Source: Euborellia annulipes (Eukaryota > Arthropoda > Insecta > Dermaptera > Anisolabididae). Taken from it: DNA of 64,000 bases. Made by a program: the position numbers and the translations under genes. Positions 11,361 through 23,279 of the stretch are shown here, one piece after another (within the stretch, counting starts at the first letter, position 1; each line of letters starts with the position of its first letter). The notes beneath the pieces were generated by a model, which worked only from the letters and a program-made list of their open reading frames with translations, ran no database searches and had not been told where the DNA came from. Location of the stretch: positions 1 to 64,000 of the forward strand of contig JAKCPI010001669.1 of NCBI GenBank assembly GCA_023213315.1. Direction: 5' to 3'.

Positions 11361-12035
11361 ATTTATGTTAGTTGTCATGTCGGGAATAATGAAAATCTGG
11401 GGAATTGGGTGGGTGGAGTTTTATTCTTATAGTTAAAAAAAACTTTCGAATAAAATTTTATAAAAGCATAAAAAGATGAAATCAATCAATTTGGCAATTA
11501 TTTCAAATGCTGGGAGAGCATCAATTTTTTTTTTCTAATTCGATCTGCGCCCAGAGTGCAGCCAGGGAGCCTCGCTTCACTCTTGTCTAGGCTTTTCTTC
11601 ACGCGCAGATTCGCTTTTCAAAAACTCGCTATATCTCTCTTATTTGTCGTTGGATTTGTGGAAAAATGCAAAACTGGTCTTTTCAATCAATTATAAAGCT
11701 ATAGACATTTTTTTATTTAACTACGACCACATAAAATGGGGGTTTATTAATTGCCTTTTACATCTTCAAATTTTAACTGCCTCTTTCATTTTCTAATTTA
11801 TTGTTTTTTAATTAAATAAACACATTTAGGCCTTGATATTGATTGAATAACTTAGTATATAAAATATTCAAGCAAAAACAATGAAATTTTAGTCTCAAAA
11901 CGTTCTGAAAATGATTAAAAATCGATTTTCCAAATTTATTTTGACATATTAATTTTTACTTTCTCTTAAAATTCAAAAATCAATTATTTTTTTGATGCTG
12001 TTCTCATTTTGCGTTCAAAATTGTTTGGAGACCAC

Positions 12036-12183
12036 CATGGGCGTAACTAGAATTTGGCGGGGGGGGGGGGCACGGGACCAGGTATCCTACGGTGGGCCCC
12101 ATATTTTCTCAATTTTTCTTGGGGCAAGGAGCTTTCTGGGGGGGGGGGGCGGGCCCCTCCGGCACCCCCTAGTTACGCCCATG
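12036..12183. mobile_element. hAT-type MITE
   Basis: Perfect 15-bp terminal inverted repeats, CATGGGCGTAACTAG and CTAGTTACGCCCATG, bound a 148-bp G/C-run-rich core. The flanks (GAGACCAC / CAGACAGA) are not a convincing duplication. The left flank is Family A in minus orientation and the right flank (12184-12275) is Family A in plus orientation, so the locus looks rearranged. A truncated relative lies at 23281-23424. Confidence 0.7.
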
Positions 12184-12275
12184 CAGACAGATCATGTTGC
12201 GAAAACCACTTTTTTGGACTCAGGGGACCTCAAAACGTGTGTATATCCATCAAAATCTCGACATCGAATTAGTAA
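12184..12275 (+). repeat. Family A fragment
   Basis: Contains the conserved CATGTTGCGAAAACCACTTT and GACCTCAAAACGTGTG segments of the 3' part of Family A, followed by ATCAAAATCTCGACATCGAA. It abuts the MITE at 12036-12183. Confidence 0.75.
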
Positions 12276-13135
12276 TTGTCCATTAGAGGTTAGTTCGTTT
12301 AATTCGGAGATCGTACTTGAAAACGACTGCAGAATAAGGAGTCGAAACGTTGTAGCGTATTTATATTTTTAATAGATAATTAATAACACAAAATGTGGTC
12401 TATAATTGAAAGCCCCCATAATATCAATAATAATAATAATAAATTACAAACCATAAAAGCTTTAATAAACCATAGAAATTCGATTTTTGCCATATGTAAA
12501 AAGTAAAAATTATCTGAATTTTTTTTTTTGGAAAGTTTACTAACCTATTTGTCCATGTTTTATATCAAATGCATTCCAATTTTTTATTAACAAATCTAAT
12601 AATAGTTTGATAATCTTTGAGTTGTCGTAAGAGATAAACAATATTTACTGTACTTAATTAAAATTTGTATTACGTTTATTTTTAAAATAATAAAATTCTT
12701 TTATATATTTAACATAGCTATATGACTTTTGTAATCATGAATATCACCTACATACTACGTAACAGCCCACTTAAAATTCGTATTATCGGATAGAGACTAT
12801 AAAAACTGTGAATGTTTAAAATTTATAAAAAAAAAAAAATATGCGTTACTTTCGTTTGTGATAAAGTCATGGGATGGTCAAATATTCTACTTATCTTATG
12901 TTGTTTTTTTTTTTTTGATGGATGTTTTATATACATCAATAAAGATTAGTTTTAACATAGGATTTTTTTTTAAGTGCCCATCAAAATGAAAAATATTAGA
13001 CTGCGTGTTATCGTCAATTATAATTATTCATTTCATGAACATTTAATTTTAAAGTCTAGATATCTGATCATTTAGTAGTGTTTTCTTTAAAATCTTTAAT
13101 ATGGAATAAATTCATTTGTAAGCCACATTTGATAA

Positions 13136-14013
13136 CACAGGGCAACAGGGATTTTGTTGACTGAAAATTTGAAGCTATTTCTGGATATTTGGGTAGCGCT
13201 GATTCCAAACATGCAATCAGCTTTGACCCATCACGTCAGATTTTAGAGCTATAGAGAAAAAAAAAAATTTAATAGAAAATGTGCTCTAAAGCGACTCTAA
13301 TTTTATATTACCTGGATTTTTTTAAGGCGGCACCCTTTAAAAATATACAAATATTTAGAATACATATAAATTTTAAGTTTCAGCCCAATCGGAGGTCATT
13401 TAGACGTGCCGCAAACGGCTTAAAGTTTAGAAAAATCAAATTTTTTCAGTTATTTTTTTTGCTTTGGCCACCCCTAATACAATGTTAGGTATCCTTGAAT
13501 AAAAAAAAACATTCACAAAGTTCATTTTTTCGACCAGGGAGTGTACTTGTGTTTTTTCTTTGATGACGTTTTTGTCCATAATTTCCTTTAGATTTTTACG
13601 AATGAATGATTTTTTGAAAGCCAAAGAACTATAGAATATCGTAAATATATGTTTTTTGCATTCAGGGATACCTAAAATTGTATTAGGGGTGACCAAAGAA
13701 AAAAAACTGAAAAAATTCGATTTTTCTAAACTTTTAACCGTTTGCGGCACGTCTAAATGACCTCCGATTGGGATGAAACTTTAAATTTATATGTATTATA
13801 AATAGCTGCATATGTCGCCTTAAAAAAATCCAGGTAATATAAAATTAGAGCCGCTTTAGAGCACATTTTCTATTAAAGTTTTATTTTCTCTATAGCTCTA
13901 AAATCTGATGGGGCAAAACTGATGTCATTTTTGGAATCAGCGCTACCCAAATACCCAGAAATAGCTTCAAATTCTCAGTCAACAAAAAAAAAGTTCCTTT
14001 TTGTTGCCCTGTG
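13136..14013. mobile_element. Harbinger-type palindromic MITE
   Basis: Two inverted arms of roughly 360 bp (about 13136-13502 and 13658-14013) surround a 150-bp spacer. The ends read CACAGGGCAACA and the complement TGTTGCCCTGTG. TAA flanks both ends (13133-13135 and 14014-14016), fitting the TWA target duplication of PIF/Harbinger elements. No transposase frame is present. A lone end with the same motif occurs at 14228-14238. The arms have diverged with small indels, so the palindrome is old. Confidence 0.8.
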
Positions 14014-14239
14014 TAATTTTAAAATCAACGTGTTAAATAATATTCTTCTCCTATGTAATTCCCAGTATAAATGGTTTTCCTTTATCTCAAAAAGTATAAT
14101 ATTAATAGAATCAATTGAACAATGTTTTTTTTTTTTATAAAATAAAAACAATTGAACAATTATTATTTTCATATTCAGCAGATCAAAATTATCTAGTGTT
14201 TAATAAATCCCATGTCGCAGAATCAATGTTGCCCTGTGT

Positions 14240-15000
14240 CATCCTTCCTCCCCAAAAGGGATGCTCAGCTAGTATATATCGTGTTTTAAAACAATTCAAG
14301 GATTAATAATAAATTCGTTTTTTTTTTTTTTTCTAATTCCACAAATACTTCCGAAGGACTGATTTGAAATATCGGTTACCAATTGAGGGCATTGTGACCG
14401 TGAAGGTTCATCCATCGTCGTAGCAAAAGTAGTTAACTTAACCTTCAGGGTGGGCCGTTTGCCTCGTGTCTGGGTCTTCTGGCCGTCTTTTTTTTTTTTT
14501 TACTCAAGGTCTTTTGCCTTTACTCTCGCTTGGTAGTCTGTCAACGACTTCCACTCCCTCCAGGAAAGAGACGTTTTGATGATGGCGATGATGATGTTGA
14601 TGATAATTTGACTTTCACTTTCACTTGTTGGCTTCACTGACTGCTTTAGATCGGAGAGGTATTTAGGTATGTAGGTTTGATATGTGGCCACCCGTTTTGG
14701 ATCTATTTCAAGGTCTTCTTATTTTTGATGAGGAAAAACTCTCCCTTTGTTTACTGTTTATTCTTACTAACACTCTCCGGCTTTCTTGAAATAATAAGAC
14801 CACTCAATTTAAAAGAAAAATCCAATCCAACCATATTTTAGAATTAAAGGGGTGAATAATAAAAAAAAAACATATTTCATTATTTTCTTTCACTTACAGT
14901 ATACATTAAAATGGTCCTTCTTTATAGAGGGCAATTTTTTTTTTTAGAAATTTAATAGCAGGTAGTCTGTCCTTTGATCTTTTCCATTGCATAAATAAAA
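14240..15000. other. Unassigned spacer
   Basis: No feature is recognised. The stretch 14340-14700 is less AT-biased than its surroundings and has short ORFs on the minus strand (for example 14500-14691), but I see no coding signature, splice pattern or repeat family. Confidence 0.4.
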
Positions 15001-15633
15001 AATCTGGTGTGACTGGGCACAGAGCACACGACTTTCTTTTACCTTCGGTAATCGAAAGTTGTGTTCTGTGCTTGTCTCACCAGATTTTTTGTGTCAACAT
15101 ATATTTAGTTTCTGATAGTAAGGTACATTCGAATTTCAAGATGTAAAATTTATAAAGGAAAATATTTATATTTTGTTACCATGGCAAACATTTCTCCTAT
15201 CTTTCCTATTAAGAACAAGAGTAAAGTGGTCTTCAGAAGATTTTAATGGTAAAATGAGATAATACATTTTAAAGAGCATCTAAAAAATAATTGATTTTTG
15301 AATTTTAATCAAATTCGTTGCAGCGAATTTTGAGAAAATCAAAAAAAAAAAAAAACTGAAAAAGTGCATCAGTAAAGTATTAGTGCTCTTTGGTCGATTT
15401 TATTAGTGTCACATCCCAAGGGGGTGCCTAACTTAAATATAAAATTTCAACTTCCTAACTAGATTGACAGACAGACCATGTCGCGAAAACCACTTTTTTG
15501 GATTCAGGGGACCTCAAAACGTGTATATCTATTAAAATATCGACATCGAATTTTTGACATGAATCCAATACTTTCTCTCTCTCTATATATATATATATAT
15601 ATACATAGGTAAGATAAAGTAAAAATGATTATT
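15001..15633 (+). mobile_element. Family A element, near full length
   Basis: Begins with the long hairpin H1 (15003-15097: ATCTGGTGTGAC ... GTCTCACCAGAT, apex TTACC-TTC-GGTAA). It continues through the X-box variant GTTACCATGGCAAAC (15175), the CAGTAAAGTA segment and the CATGTCGCGAAAACCAC segment, and ends near AAAGTAAAAA. The second hairpin contains an expanded (TA)n tract. No open frame spans it. No target duplication is obvious in the A/T-rich flanks. Confidence 0.85.
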
Positions 15634-15834
15634 TTAAAAACTTGATCTTATACACAACATCCATTCAGGTAAAGACAACGCCAGAATCAAAAACATAAAA
15701 TTTGAATGATTGGGTCGACGGGGGGGGGGGGGGGTAAAGGGTAATCCTGTAGAACCATATAGGTGAATCAACTAGAAGCATATCTCTGTAGCCTAGTTTC
15801 AATTTGTCAATTAAGTTAATTACTTTCTCTTCCC

Positions 15835-15880
15835 TATGTATATATGTAATATATAGAGAGAAAGTATTGGATTCATTCAG
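15835..15880 (-). repeat. Family A terminal hairpin fragment
   Basis: ATATATGTAATATATAGAGA followed by GAAAGTATTGGATTCAT is the H2 end of Family A in minus orientation. The rest of the element is missing. Confidence 0.6.
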
Positions 15881-17490
15881 AAGTTTTTGAACAAAATCCT
15901 TGGCCTTTAGGCAATATAGAATATATATCGGAATCCAGGCACATCTATTTATAATTTTTTTACGACCACATTAACTTTACCTACCCAACTTACGATTTGA
16001 GGGCAAAGTTAAAAATAAATTTTTATTTCGTGTAACTCTATGCTCTATTTAAACAATTTAAAAACATTTTTAAAGATTTCGTGATCATCCGGTAGATAAT
16101 TAAAATTTTTTCTCGATTATATAACTCGAGTGGATAGATCTTTCAAAAGATGGGAATTTTATCAGAAGTAGTAAAATATTTGTTCGTTGGTTGCCTAATC
16201 CTAATAAAAGAGAAGGAAAGTTTCTTTTTAAATAATCAATGAGGTAAAAAAAAAAAAAAAAAACTTTGAGGGTTGCCTAAAGAGTCAATGCTCTCCTCCG
16301 CCTCTTGGTTGATAGTCAATATTTTAAACTTTTTTTTTTATTGGAGTAACGCAATCAATGAAAACATTTTGTCCACTTAAAATCGTCCTTTTAGTACATC
16401 TAATCCAATTCTAATCTTTGAGAGATGCATTTTATTCTTCTTCTCTTCTGCAACGCGTGTTATAATATGACTCAAGCAGAGAAAAATGCTGAGTCAAGTA
16501 GTTAGTGTCTATCTCTATCCATTTGGCAATAAGAGGCTGAGCGACTTTCTTTTTAAGACATATCGAAATTACTTTAGGTCCATTTGGGTGGGGATAGGTA
16601 GGGGATTATTCAGCGAAAATTGAAAAAATAGGAGAAGGGAGAGATCATATTAGATATTGCTAATATATATGTGAGTGTGATTCATTTTGCATAGGTTAAC
16701 TGAACTTTCATTGGGGTGTTGCGGAACCAAGGACAATCAAGCAGATGAGGAAATTTGCAAATTGTTTTTAATATATTCATCCATATTCATGAAAAGAATC
16801 TCTACGTATTGCATAAAGTGAAATGAAAATGATTATTTATGTTTGGAATTAGCGCTTCAATTAATTCGCAAAAAATTCAGTTCTATTCATTAAACAAACG
16901 TTAACTTTTAACATCTTAAATCAGCGTTAATTCATTTACCTCAAATTGCTATTCTGTAAGCAAAAACCTTAACGCCAAAGCGTTAACATTTAGTCAATAG
17001 TGTTAAAAATTAAAGTCAATGTCTAAGGGGTGCCTTTAGTATTTTAACGCCGTATTTAAATGAATAAAAATGGTGTCCTTAACCTAAAAAGTAAAGTTAG
17101 GATTTTGACTGTTTTGAGAAAACAGCAACTTGTTAACGTCGCTGTTAAAATTTTGTTTTTAGATCGAATCCTGAGCCTTGCTTATTTATATGGATGAAAG
17201 GTGATTGAAGTTCAAATTCAAAATCTATTCTGGTTTTTGCAGGTGTACGAGCAAGGGGATCCAATAATTAGTTAAAATTATTGTCGGAAATATTTATTTG
17301 GTCAACGACTGATTTGCATCATGTCTCTTAATTGAGAACAAAATAGAATTTTGTCATATAGACATTCAAATCAGTAGACAAATAAAAATAATTACAAAAT
17401 TCTAAAATTTATTTCTTTTATTTTGATAATAATATTAATAATTGGAGGAATGAAAGGCGGAAGTCATCAAAATACAAATTTAATTATCTC
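15881..17490. other. AT-rich spacer
   Basis: No gene is seen. The segment 16880-17160 has repeated GTTAAC/TTAACG words in both orientations (about 16900, 16980 and 17130) that could be a worn foldback element, but no clean ends or target duplication could be read. Confidence 0.4.
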
Positions 17491-17494
17491 TGTC

Positions 17495-17530
17495 GACGTT
17501 TCAAACATTTCTCATAACCAGGACGTAAAG
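17495..17530 (-). ncRNA. Hammerhead ribozyme relic
   Basis: The minus strand reads CTGGTTATGAGAAATGTTT then GAAACGTC, the hammerhead 3' core and cleavage triplet with a decayed 5' core. Its downstream sequence (TAATTAAATTTGTATTT) matches that of the plus-strand relic at 18547-18585, showing the two are arms of one inverted pair, now separated by a SINE and a MITE. Confidence 0.45.
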
Positions 17531-17565
17531 TAAACTAAATTTATTCATAGAAAAAAGAATTACAG

Positions 17566-17803
17566 GCCCCGGGTTTGGGAGTAGGTAGCACGCCTACCTC
17601 CTATACCAAACGTCGGGGTTCGGACAGGCAGTCGATGATTTTATTTAAGCCATCTGGATACCAGATGGCTAAATAAAATGCTGACCCCACAATAGATATA
17701 TTCTCTACAACGGTTATCGTCAAAGTCTTAAATGGCCTGAGTTGCGAAAAGACTGTATGAATATGTGTGTGAATGTGAGTGTGAATGAGAAAAAGTGGAA
17801 TTT
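17566..17803 (+). repeat. SINE1, near full length
   Basis: The head resembles a tRNA gene: A-box-like GGAGTAGGTAGCACGCC and B-box-like GGGTTCGGACAGG. It is followed by the body pair GCCATCTGGATACCAGATGG, the TTAAATGGCCTGAGTTGCG segment and the TGTGAATGTGAGTGTGAATG tail. Small deletions mark it as an old copy. Pol III promoter remnants are inferred from the box matches only. Confidence 0.8.
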
Positions 17804-17880
17804 AAGAATTACAGTACATAACAAGCATAGATACAGAAGAAAAATCAACAATGTACCATCTATTTCAATAGTATTGAGAC

Positions 17881-18514
17881 TAAAGCCCGGTAGTTAGGCA
17901 GCCCAAATGGCACACGCTCACTAAACTTTTTCTTTCTCGTCCTCTATATATATGTTATATATAGAGAGAGAAAGTATTGTTCATGTCAAAAATTCGATGT
18001 CGAGATTTTGATGGATCTTCACGTTTGAGGTCCCCTGAATCAAAAAGTGGTTTCGGACATGGTCTGTCTGTCTGTGTGTGTGTGGGGTGTGTGTGTGGGT
18101 GGGTGTGTTGTGTTATTTAGCTGAAGGAATTGAGTATGAGGTGAAATTTTTATTAAGAAACACCCCCGGGACGGAAAATAACTTAATCAAATCAGCAAAG
18201 AGTCTAGTACTTTACTGTGCCTTTTTCAGTTTTTCGATTTCTCAAAATTTGTCCAACGATAAAATTCAAAAATCAATTATAGATCTCTATAAAATGTATA
18301 TTCTCATTGGATTGAAATCTCTGACCACTTACTCTTGTTCAAATTTTTTCTGATTAAAACATTGGGATAATATTTATTTCGATGAAATTTCTTGAAATGT
18401 ATATTAAAAAGATTTCATTTGTTATAAAGGGTCGTTCGGCCTATTGTCTGCTTTGAAAAAGGTATTTCTCACGCAGACAAGGTGTCATTTGGGCTGCCTA
18501 ACTACCGGGCTTTA
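17881..18514. mobile_element. MITE with 29-bp termini holding a Family A copy
   Basis: The left end TAAAGCCCGGTAGTTAGGCA (continuing GCCCAAATG) is mirrored at the right (CATTTGGGCTGCC...CCGGGCTTTA). GAC/GTC immediately outside extends the match. Target duplication and superfamily are not clear. Most of the interior is a Family A copy, so either Family A inserted here or the MITE carries it. The element separates the two arms of an older hammerhead pair. Confidence 0.7.
17925..18350 (-). mobile_element. Family A element, truncated
   Basis: The H2 hairpin (TATATATGTTATATATAGAG, then GAAAGTATTG) is followed by the AAAAATTCGATGTCGAG segment, a (TG)n tract and the body down to CTCTGACCACTTACTCTTG. 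It ends before the X-box and hairpin H1. Many one-base losses relative to other copies. Confidence 0.75.
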
Positions 18515-18546
18515 GTCTATATGAATAAATTTTGTTGACAATACGT

Positions 18547-18605
18547 CCTGATAAACGAGAGATGCGTTCGAGACAATTAAATTTGTATTTGTGGCTGCTT
18601 TTTGT
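18547..18605 (+). ncRNA. Hammerhead ribozyme relic
   Basis: CCTGATAAACGAGAGATGCG then TTCGAGACAATT aligns with the minus-strand relic at 17495-17530 but has lost the GAAAC and CTGANGA consensus. It keeps the conserved downstream TGGCTGC box (about 18594). Function is not expected. Confidence 0.35.
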
Positions 18606-18651
18606 CATTTCTCTTCGTAATTTATTCACAAACGTATACCTTTAATATAAA

Positions 18652-18815
18652 CAGATGGCTTAAATAGAAATGCCTGAACCCACAATAGATTTATTAAAAC
18701 ATACGAGTATCGTTTTTAACTGTTAGTCTTAAATGGCCTAAGTTGCCGAAAAGACTGTGTGAATGTGAGTGTGAATGAGAAAAAAGTGTGAGTGTTTTTT
18801 AATAAAAAAAAAATA
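18652..18815 (+). repeat. SINE1, 5'-truncated
   Basis: Begins in the CAGATGGCTTAAATAGAAATG body and continues through CCTGAACCCACAATAGA, TTAAATGGCCTAAGTTGCCG, the TGTGAATGTGAGTG tail and an A-run. Head missing. Confidence 0.8.
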
Positions 18816-18823
18816 TTAACAAT

Positions 18824-19073
18824 GGCCCGCGGGTTTGGTGTAGGGGTTAGCGTGCTGGCCTTGTATACCAAGGGTCGCGGGTTCGGATCCCAGGCAGTCC
18901 GATTATTTATTTGGGTACCAAATGGCTTAAATAAGAATCCCTGGACCCCAAATATATATATTATTAATATAACGGTTATCGTTAAACTCTTATATGGCCT
19001 AAGTTGCCGAAAAGACTATGTGAATGTATGTTACTATGAGTTGTGAATGAGAAAAAAGTGTGAGTGTTTTTTT
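18824..19073 (+). repeat. SINE1, full length
   Basis: A tRNA-like head with A-box-like GGTGTAGGGGTTAGCGTG and B-box GGGTTCGGATCCC, then CAGGCAGTCCGAT, the ATACC/GGTACC body pair, TTATATGGCCTAAGTTGCCG, and the GTGAATGAGAAAAAAGTGTG tail. Three SINE1 copies in the same orientation occur within 1.5 kb here. It abuts the left end of the Family B element. Confidence 0.85.
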
Positions 19074-20795
19074 TACTTTCTCGTATAGAGAAAGTATTGT
19101 AATCGTAAAAAAATTCGACTTCGAGATTTTGATGTTTCTCCACGTTTTAGACCTCCCTGTGTCCAAAAATATCATTTTGGGCATTATGTCTGTGTGTGTG
19201 TGTGTGTGTGAACACGATTGCTTAAAAACCAAAGCAGCTAGATGGATGAAATTTGGTATATGCTCCTTACACTAAAATTGCAGATTTCTATCAGCTTTTG
19301 GAGTAAATAGGTCACTTGGAAGAGGTACTTTACCTAATAAATTTTTCAGAAACTTCGAAAATTTCAATTTTTTTGTTATATTATGATAAAATACTCAAAT
19401 TTAAAAAGTTTTTATTCTTTGATATTTTTCCTGAAACTGAATAGTTTTTGAAATAATCAACGAAAAAAACGACATTTGAAATTTTGGAAAGAAAAATAAA
19501 AAAAAATCATACAGGTGTCATTAAAAAACATGTAAATATAAACAAATGAATTTGTATAATATTATTTTCGCACTTTCTAAGGAAAAATAATAAAAATTGT
19601 TATATAATTAAATTTTTATTTATTTTTTTCTTTAGGGACTCGAATTGAATAAAGACAGACAGCCTTGCAAGCAAAAGGCACCGCCGGCAAGTGCTGCCTC
19701 TGGTATCAATTCTATAAACCCTTTTGTTAAAATGAAATTCATCTTTAATTAATTCAAACAAATTTCATAAAATTAGTATAAATATCACGGAGGGGACAAC
19801 CTAAAGGGGGAGGGGTCCTAAAAGGCGTCCCCCTCCTCGAAAAAGCAAAAATTCAAATATTGTGGTCTGTAAGGGGCATTGGAGTAGAAAGAGTGCGAAG
19901 GTAATGAGAGCGAGTGAGATGGAGAGAGTCGCTTAAAGATGCTGAGTCTCCGTCCTTGGTGCACACAAACAGGATTCCAAACAATGCGCGTGACGTCATC
20001 TTTTCTGAGAAGCTTCTTTAATGACAGAAATAAAAAAAAGTAATAAAATTGTTTTTTTTTTTTTTATATTCATCAAATTAGAAGAAAAAAACAAATTAAA
20101 TAATTTCAAAAAATGAATATGAAAAAATTATTTTAATCAAGGAAATAAATATATTCTAACTTTTGATTGATGATTGAGGTGGGATTTATTTATTTTTCTT
20201 CCTGAGACGGGTGTTAAAGTTAATTGTATTTTAAATTTATATTTCGGCCTGTAAGATCATTTGACTTTTGGGAAATTAAATAAAATGGCTTCCAGCAGGT
20301 GAGAGACTCAACACTCAGCGGGTCACCTATCCACGGTCCAGCAGTTCTTAGCCTTGCTTAACCCGAATTTTCTCGATTTTTTTCTGCCTTTTCTCAGAAG
20401 CTATTCAATTTAAAAAAGCTATTTTTTTTTATACTCAACAAATTAATAAAAAAAAATATCAAACAATTAAAAAAATTATTTTAATAATTACCTTTGATAA
20501 CTGAAAATCTATTCAGTTTTTGAAAAAATGTCAAAGAATAAAAATTTTTTAAAATAGAGCAATTTATCACAATATGATAAAAAAATTCAAAATTTCGAAA
20601 TTTCTGAAAAAACTTATTAGGTAAAGTACTACTTCCAAGTGATGTATTTACTCCAAAAGTTGATAGAAATCTACAATTTTAGTGTAAGGAGCATATACCA
20701 AATTTCATCCATCTAGCTGCTTTGGTTTTTAGGCAATCGTGTTCACACACACACACCCCAAACGTAATTCCAAAAGAATATACGAGAAAGTCTCG
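19068..20795. mobile_element. Family B element with long inverted arms
   Basis: The left end TTTTACTTTCTCGTATAGAG and the right-hand complement (TATACGAGAAAGTCTCG near 20780) bound an inverted pair whose best-matching arms are about 19205-19452 and 20508-20750. The arms include AACACGATTGCTTAAAAACC and GGTATATGCTCCTTACAC. The left subterminal AAATTCGACTTCGAGATTTT is shared with Family A. The centre (19620-20500) is AT-rich and non-coding. A related fragment lies at 44205-44640. No superfamily is assigned. Confidence 0.65.
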
Positions 20796-20967
20796 GGGAA
20801 GTCATTCCCCATATTTTTATAAAAAAAAGTAAGGCATAAAAATACAACCCGTCTTTTAGAAGAGTATTATAGTGTTATATTAAGCACTATTTGGAGTTTA
20901 GGCTTTCATAGTTGTTATCATTAATAAAATAATTTTGTTTTCGGTTTAACAGTGTCATATAATATAC

Positions 20968-21008
20968 AACGTTTCGGCAACTCGTTTCGTGGCCTTCTTC
21001 AGGAACAA
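20968..21008 (-). ncRNA. Hammerhead ribozyme motif
   Basis: On the minus strand CTGAAGA (20996-21002) and GAAACGTT (20968-20975) form a full consensus core. Stem II is only GGC/GCC, with a large loop that itself contains CACGAAACGAG. Stem I complementarity is poor. Together with 21043-21080 it forms a head-to-head pair about 40 bp apart. Confidence 0.5.
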
Positions 21009-21042
21009 ACTATAACCCATGGCATAACCTTTGTAATCTTAA

Positions 21043-21080
21043 CTGAATGATACCACCACATAATGAGTGGCCGAAACGTT
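21043..21080 (+). ncRNA. Hammerhead ribozyme relic
   Basis: CTGAATGA (one inserted base) is followed by a four-pair stem II (CCAC/GTGG) and GAAACGTT at 21073-21080. A TAGCCTCAGC box lies downstream at about 21133. Partner of the minus-strand motif at 20968-21008. Confidence 0.45.
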
Positions 21081-21084
21081 ATAT

Positions 21085-22820
21085 AATAATTTTTACAAAT
21101 AAGTAAGTCAACAATTAAATAAATAAGATTTTTAGCCTCAGCTTCTTCGTCATCACAGATAGTTAGGATTTAATGAAAGTAAAATAATTTTTTAGATTTT
21201 ATGAAAATTTGAAACCTAAAAACATATAAAATTAAAAAGTAAAAATAATTTTTACTTTCATTAAATCTCTATCACCTGTGAAAAAAGGTGCGGCTGAAAT
21301 TCAATAAAATAAAACTGCTAAGATCTCTCTCTAGGGGCTTGCTCACTTAATAAGGATGTTAATCAATTTAACGAGTTCCTTCCCCTCCCCCTAACTAAGT
21401 TAGTATTTTCAGGTGATAAAATAAAAAAAAAAACGTCATAAAATGTATCTCTTTAAAGTAAAAAAATAAAAATAAAATTTCAAATCAACATATAATATTG
21501 ATCAATACTACTTTGCTTAATTATGCAGAGAAATTTTTTTTGTTAAAACATACCCAACACACGTGACCTGGAGTGTTACATAATAAAGGCTGTGGCTTAC
21601 CTGCAACAAAAAAAGAAAAGAACTAAATTAGAAATATAAAATGTAATTTTGCAATAATGCAGAGGCCCATTAAGGCGCTAATGGGCAGACAAATTTTTTC
21701 AAACAAAAGGGTGAAAAGGAATATTTTATTTAGGGGTTGTTATTTTGTTTGGTGAAGTAGTGATCTTGCCTAGCTCTTTTTTTTTTTTTAAAAAATACAT
21801 CTATATCACACCCCCTTTACCACCTTTTTGGATGCCATTGTATTTAAAAGATTTAATAATTGAAATATTAATAAATAAATTAAGCTTTATTTAAATTGTT
21901 GATGAAATATCTTATTAGTGAATATTAGTAAAAGTTTTTGTTATTTGGGTTATTTAAAAAAAATTTTTAAATAATGCTAGTCCATCAACAATGTCTGCGT
22001 CAATTCAGTTTTTTTTCTGGAAATTTAATTTAAATAAATAAATTACCATTTTACATAAATGTTTTTAATTTTTTGTGGAAATGTTATGTGATGACCACAG
22101 CAGTTTTTCACCTGTTATTTATGTGTTAACAAGGCTGTTATGATTAAAAATTGAAATTTTTTGAAACTCATTTCCTTTTACGAGTGTCTTTTTTTTATTT
22201 CTTTTTATTATGAATATATTCGAATAAATAAATATCGTAATACAAGTTGAGGGTCAGAGAGACACACAGACATGAAAGACAAGTGATTTCTATTGCTATG
22301 TAATTGAATTCAATTGAAATTCGAGAGAATCGAGGTGAACAATTTATTTCTCATTTTTCACTAATCAAAGTCAATTTAAGACTCAAGAGAGTAACGACCT
22401 CCATATTAACGTATTGTTTGTTTAAGGAATGCGAAAAAAGGTGAGGATGAAATATCAATCGAGGGTTGTTCTGATACAAAAAAAATTCTTTAATGATTTT
22501 TCGAGAAAATTGAAGCTGTCAGCCCTGAGAAAATAAAAATTTCTTTAAAAGGGAAAAAGAAAAGATAAAAAAAAAATTATATTAATAAATATTTATATTA
22601 AATAAACTTGGAGATGATGTCAGTGGGATCTGCATGAATAAAATATTCGTTTTTCAAACAACTCACATATTGGAATAAATAATAATCACAAAAATTTGAT
22701 TAAAACAAACTCAAACTACAAAGCAAAATGACGACAGATCAAGTTGAATTTTGCAGAAGGCATGCATGGGTGATGCCAATTATTGGTATAAGTGAATAAT
22801 ATAAAAATAATTGCTATATG
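21085..22820. other. AT-rich spacer
   Basis: No gene is seen. It includes a repeated AAAATAATTTTTACTTTC-like inverted pair around 21180-21260 and a short hairpin GCCCATT/AATGGGC at 21667-21690. Nothing else could be assigned. Confidence 0.45.
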
Positions 22821-22825
22821 TATTA

Positions 22826-22895
22826 GGAGGCTCATGTCTAATCGGATAAGCTGCTGATTACGAATCGAGTTCAAATCCACTTGCCGTGAAAATTT
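22826..22895 (+). repeat. tRNA-like SINE head, unassigned family
   Basis: TGTCTAATCGGATAAGCTG resembles an A-box and GAGTTCAAATCC (22867-22878) is a good B-box. Spacing between them fits a tRNA-type internal promoter. The surrounding sequence does not fold into a complete cloverleaf, so this is more likely a tRNA-derived retroposon head than a tRNA gene. No other copy was seen in the window. Confidence 0.4.
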
Positions 22896-23279
22896 TCAAA
22901 TATTGCCAATGTCACTTCCGTCTTTCTGTAATTGAACTTATTCGTCAGTTGACATGACATCTGGTTCAAGAGTGAAGGACGAAGGTTGGAAGAATTTGGA
23001 ATATTTCTTTAAATTATTTAGAAAACAAAATGTCACCGCTTAGAAGAGGAAGCGAAATATTTAAGCAATAGAATACAAAATCGTTTCTACAACTGTTCTA
23101 ATTTTTTTTTTTTTAATTTATAGGCCTAAATGATTTTTATCTAAGGCCTTTAAGATCTAGTCCTTATTTTTCTAAATTAATTTGTAAGGAGTAAAATAAA
23201 ATTTAGAAAAATTTTCATCACTAACTTGAAGCGACCCCCTGATCTCTTGTACAAGAGGCGATACTTATTATACATGTAC

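Noticed and set aside
19991..19998. TGACGTCA cAMP-response element
   Set aside because: A single 8-bp word without promoter context. A similar word at about 7248 lies in a MITE and is likely coincidental.
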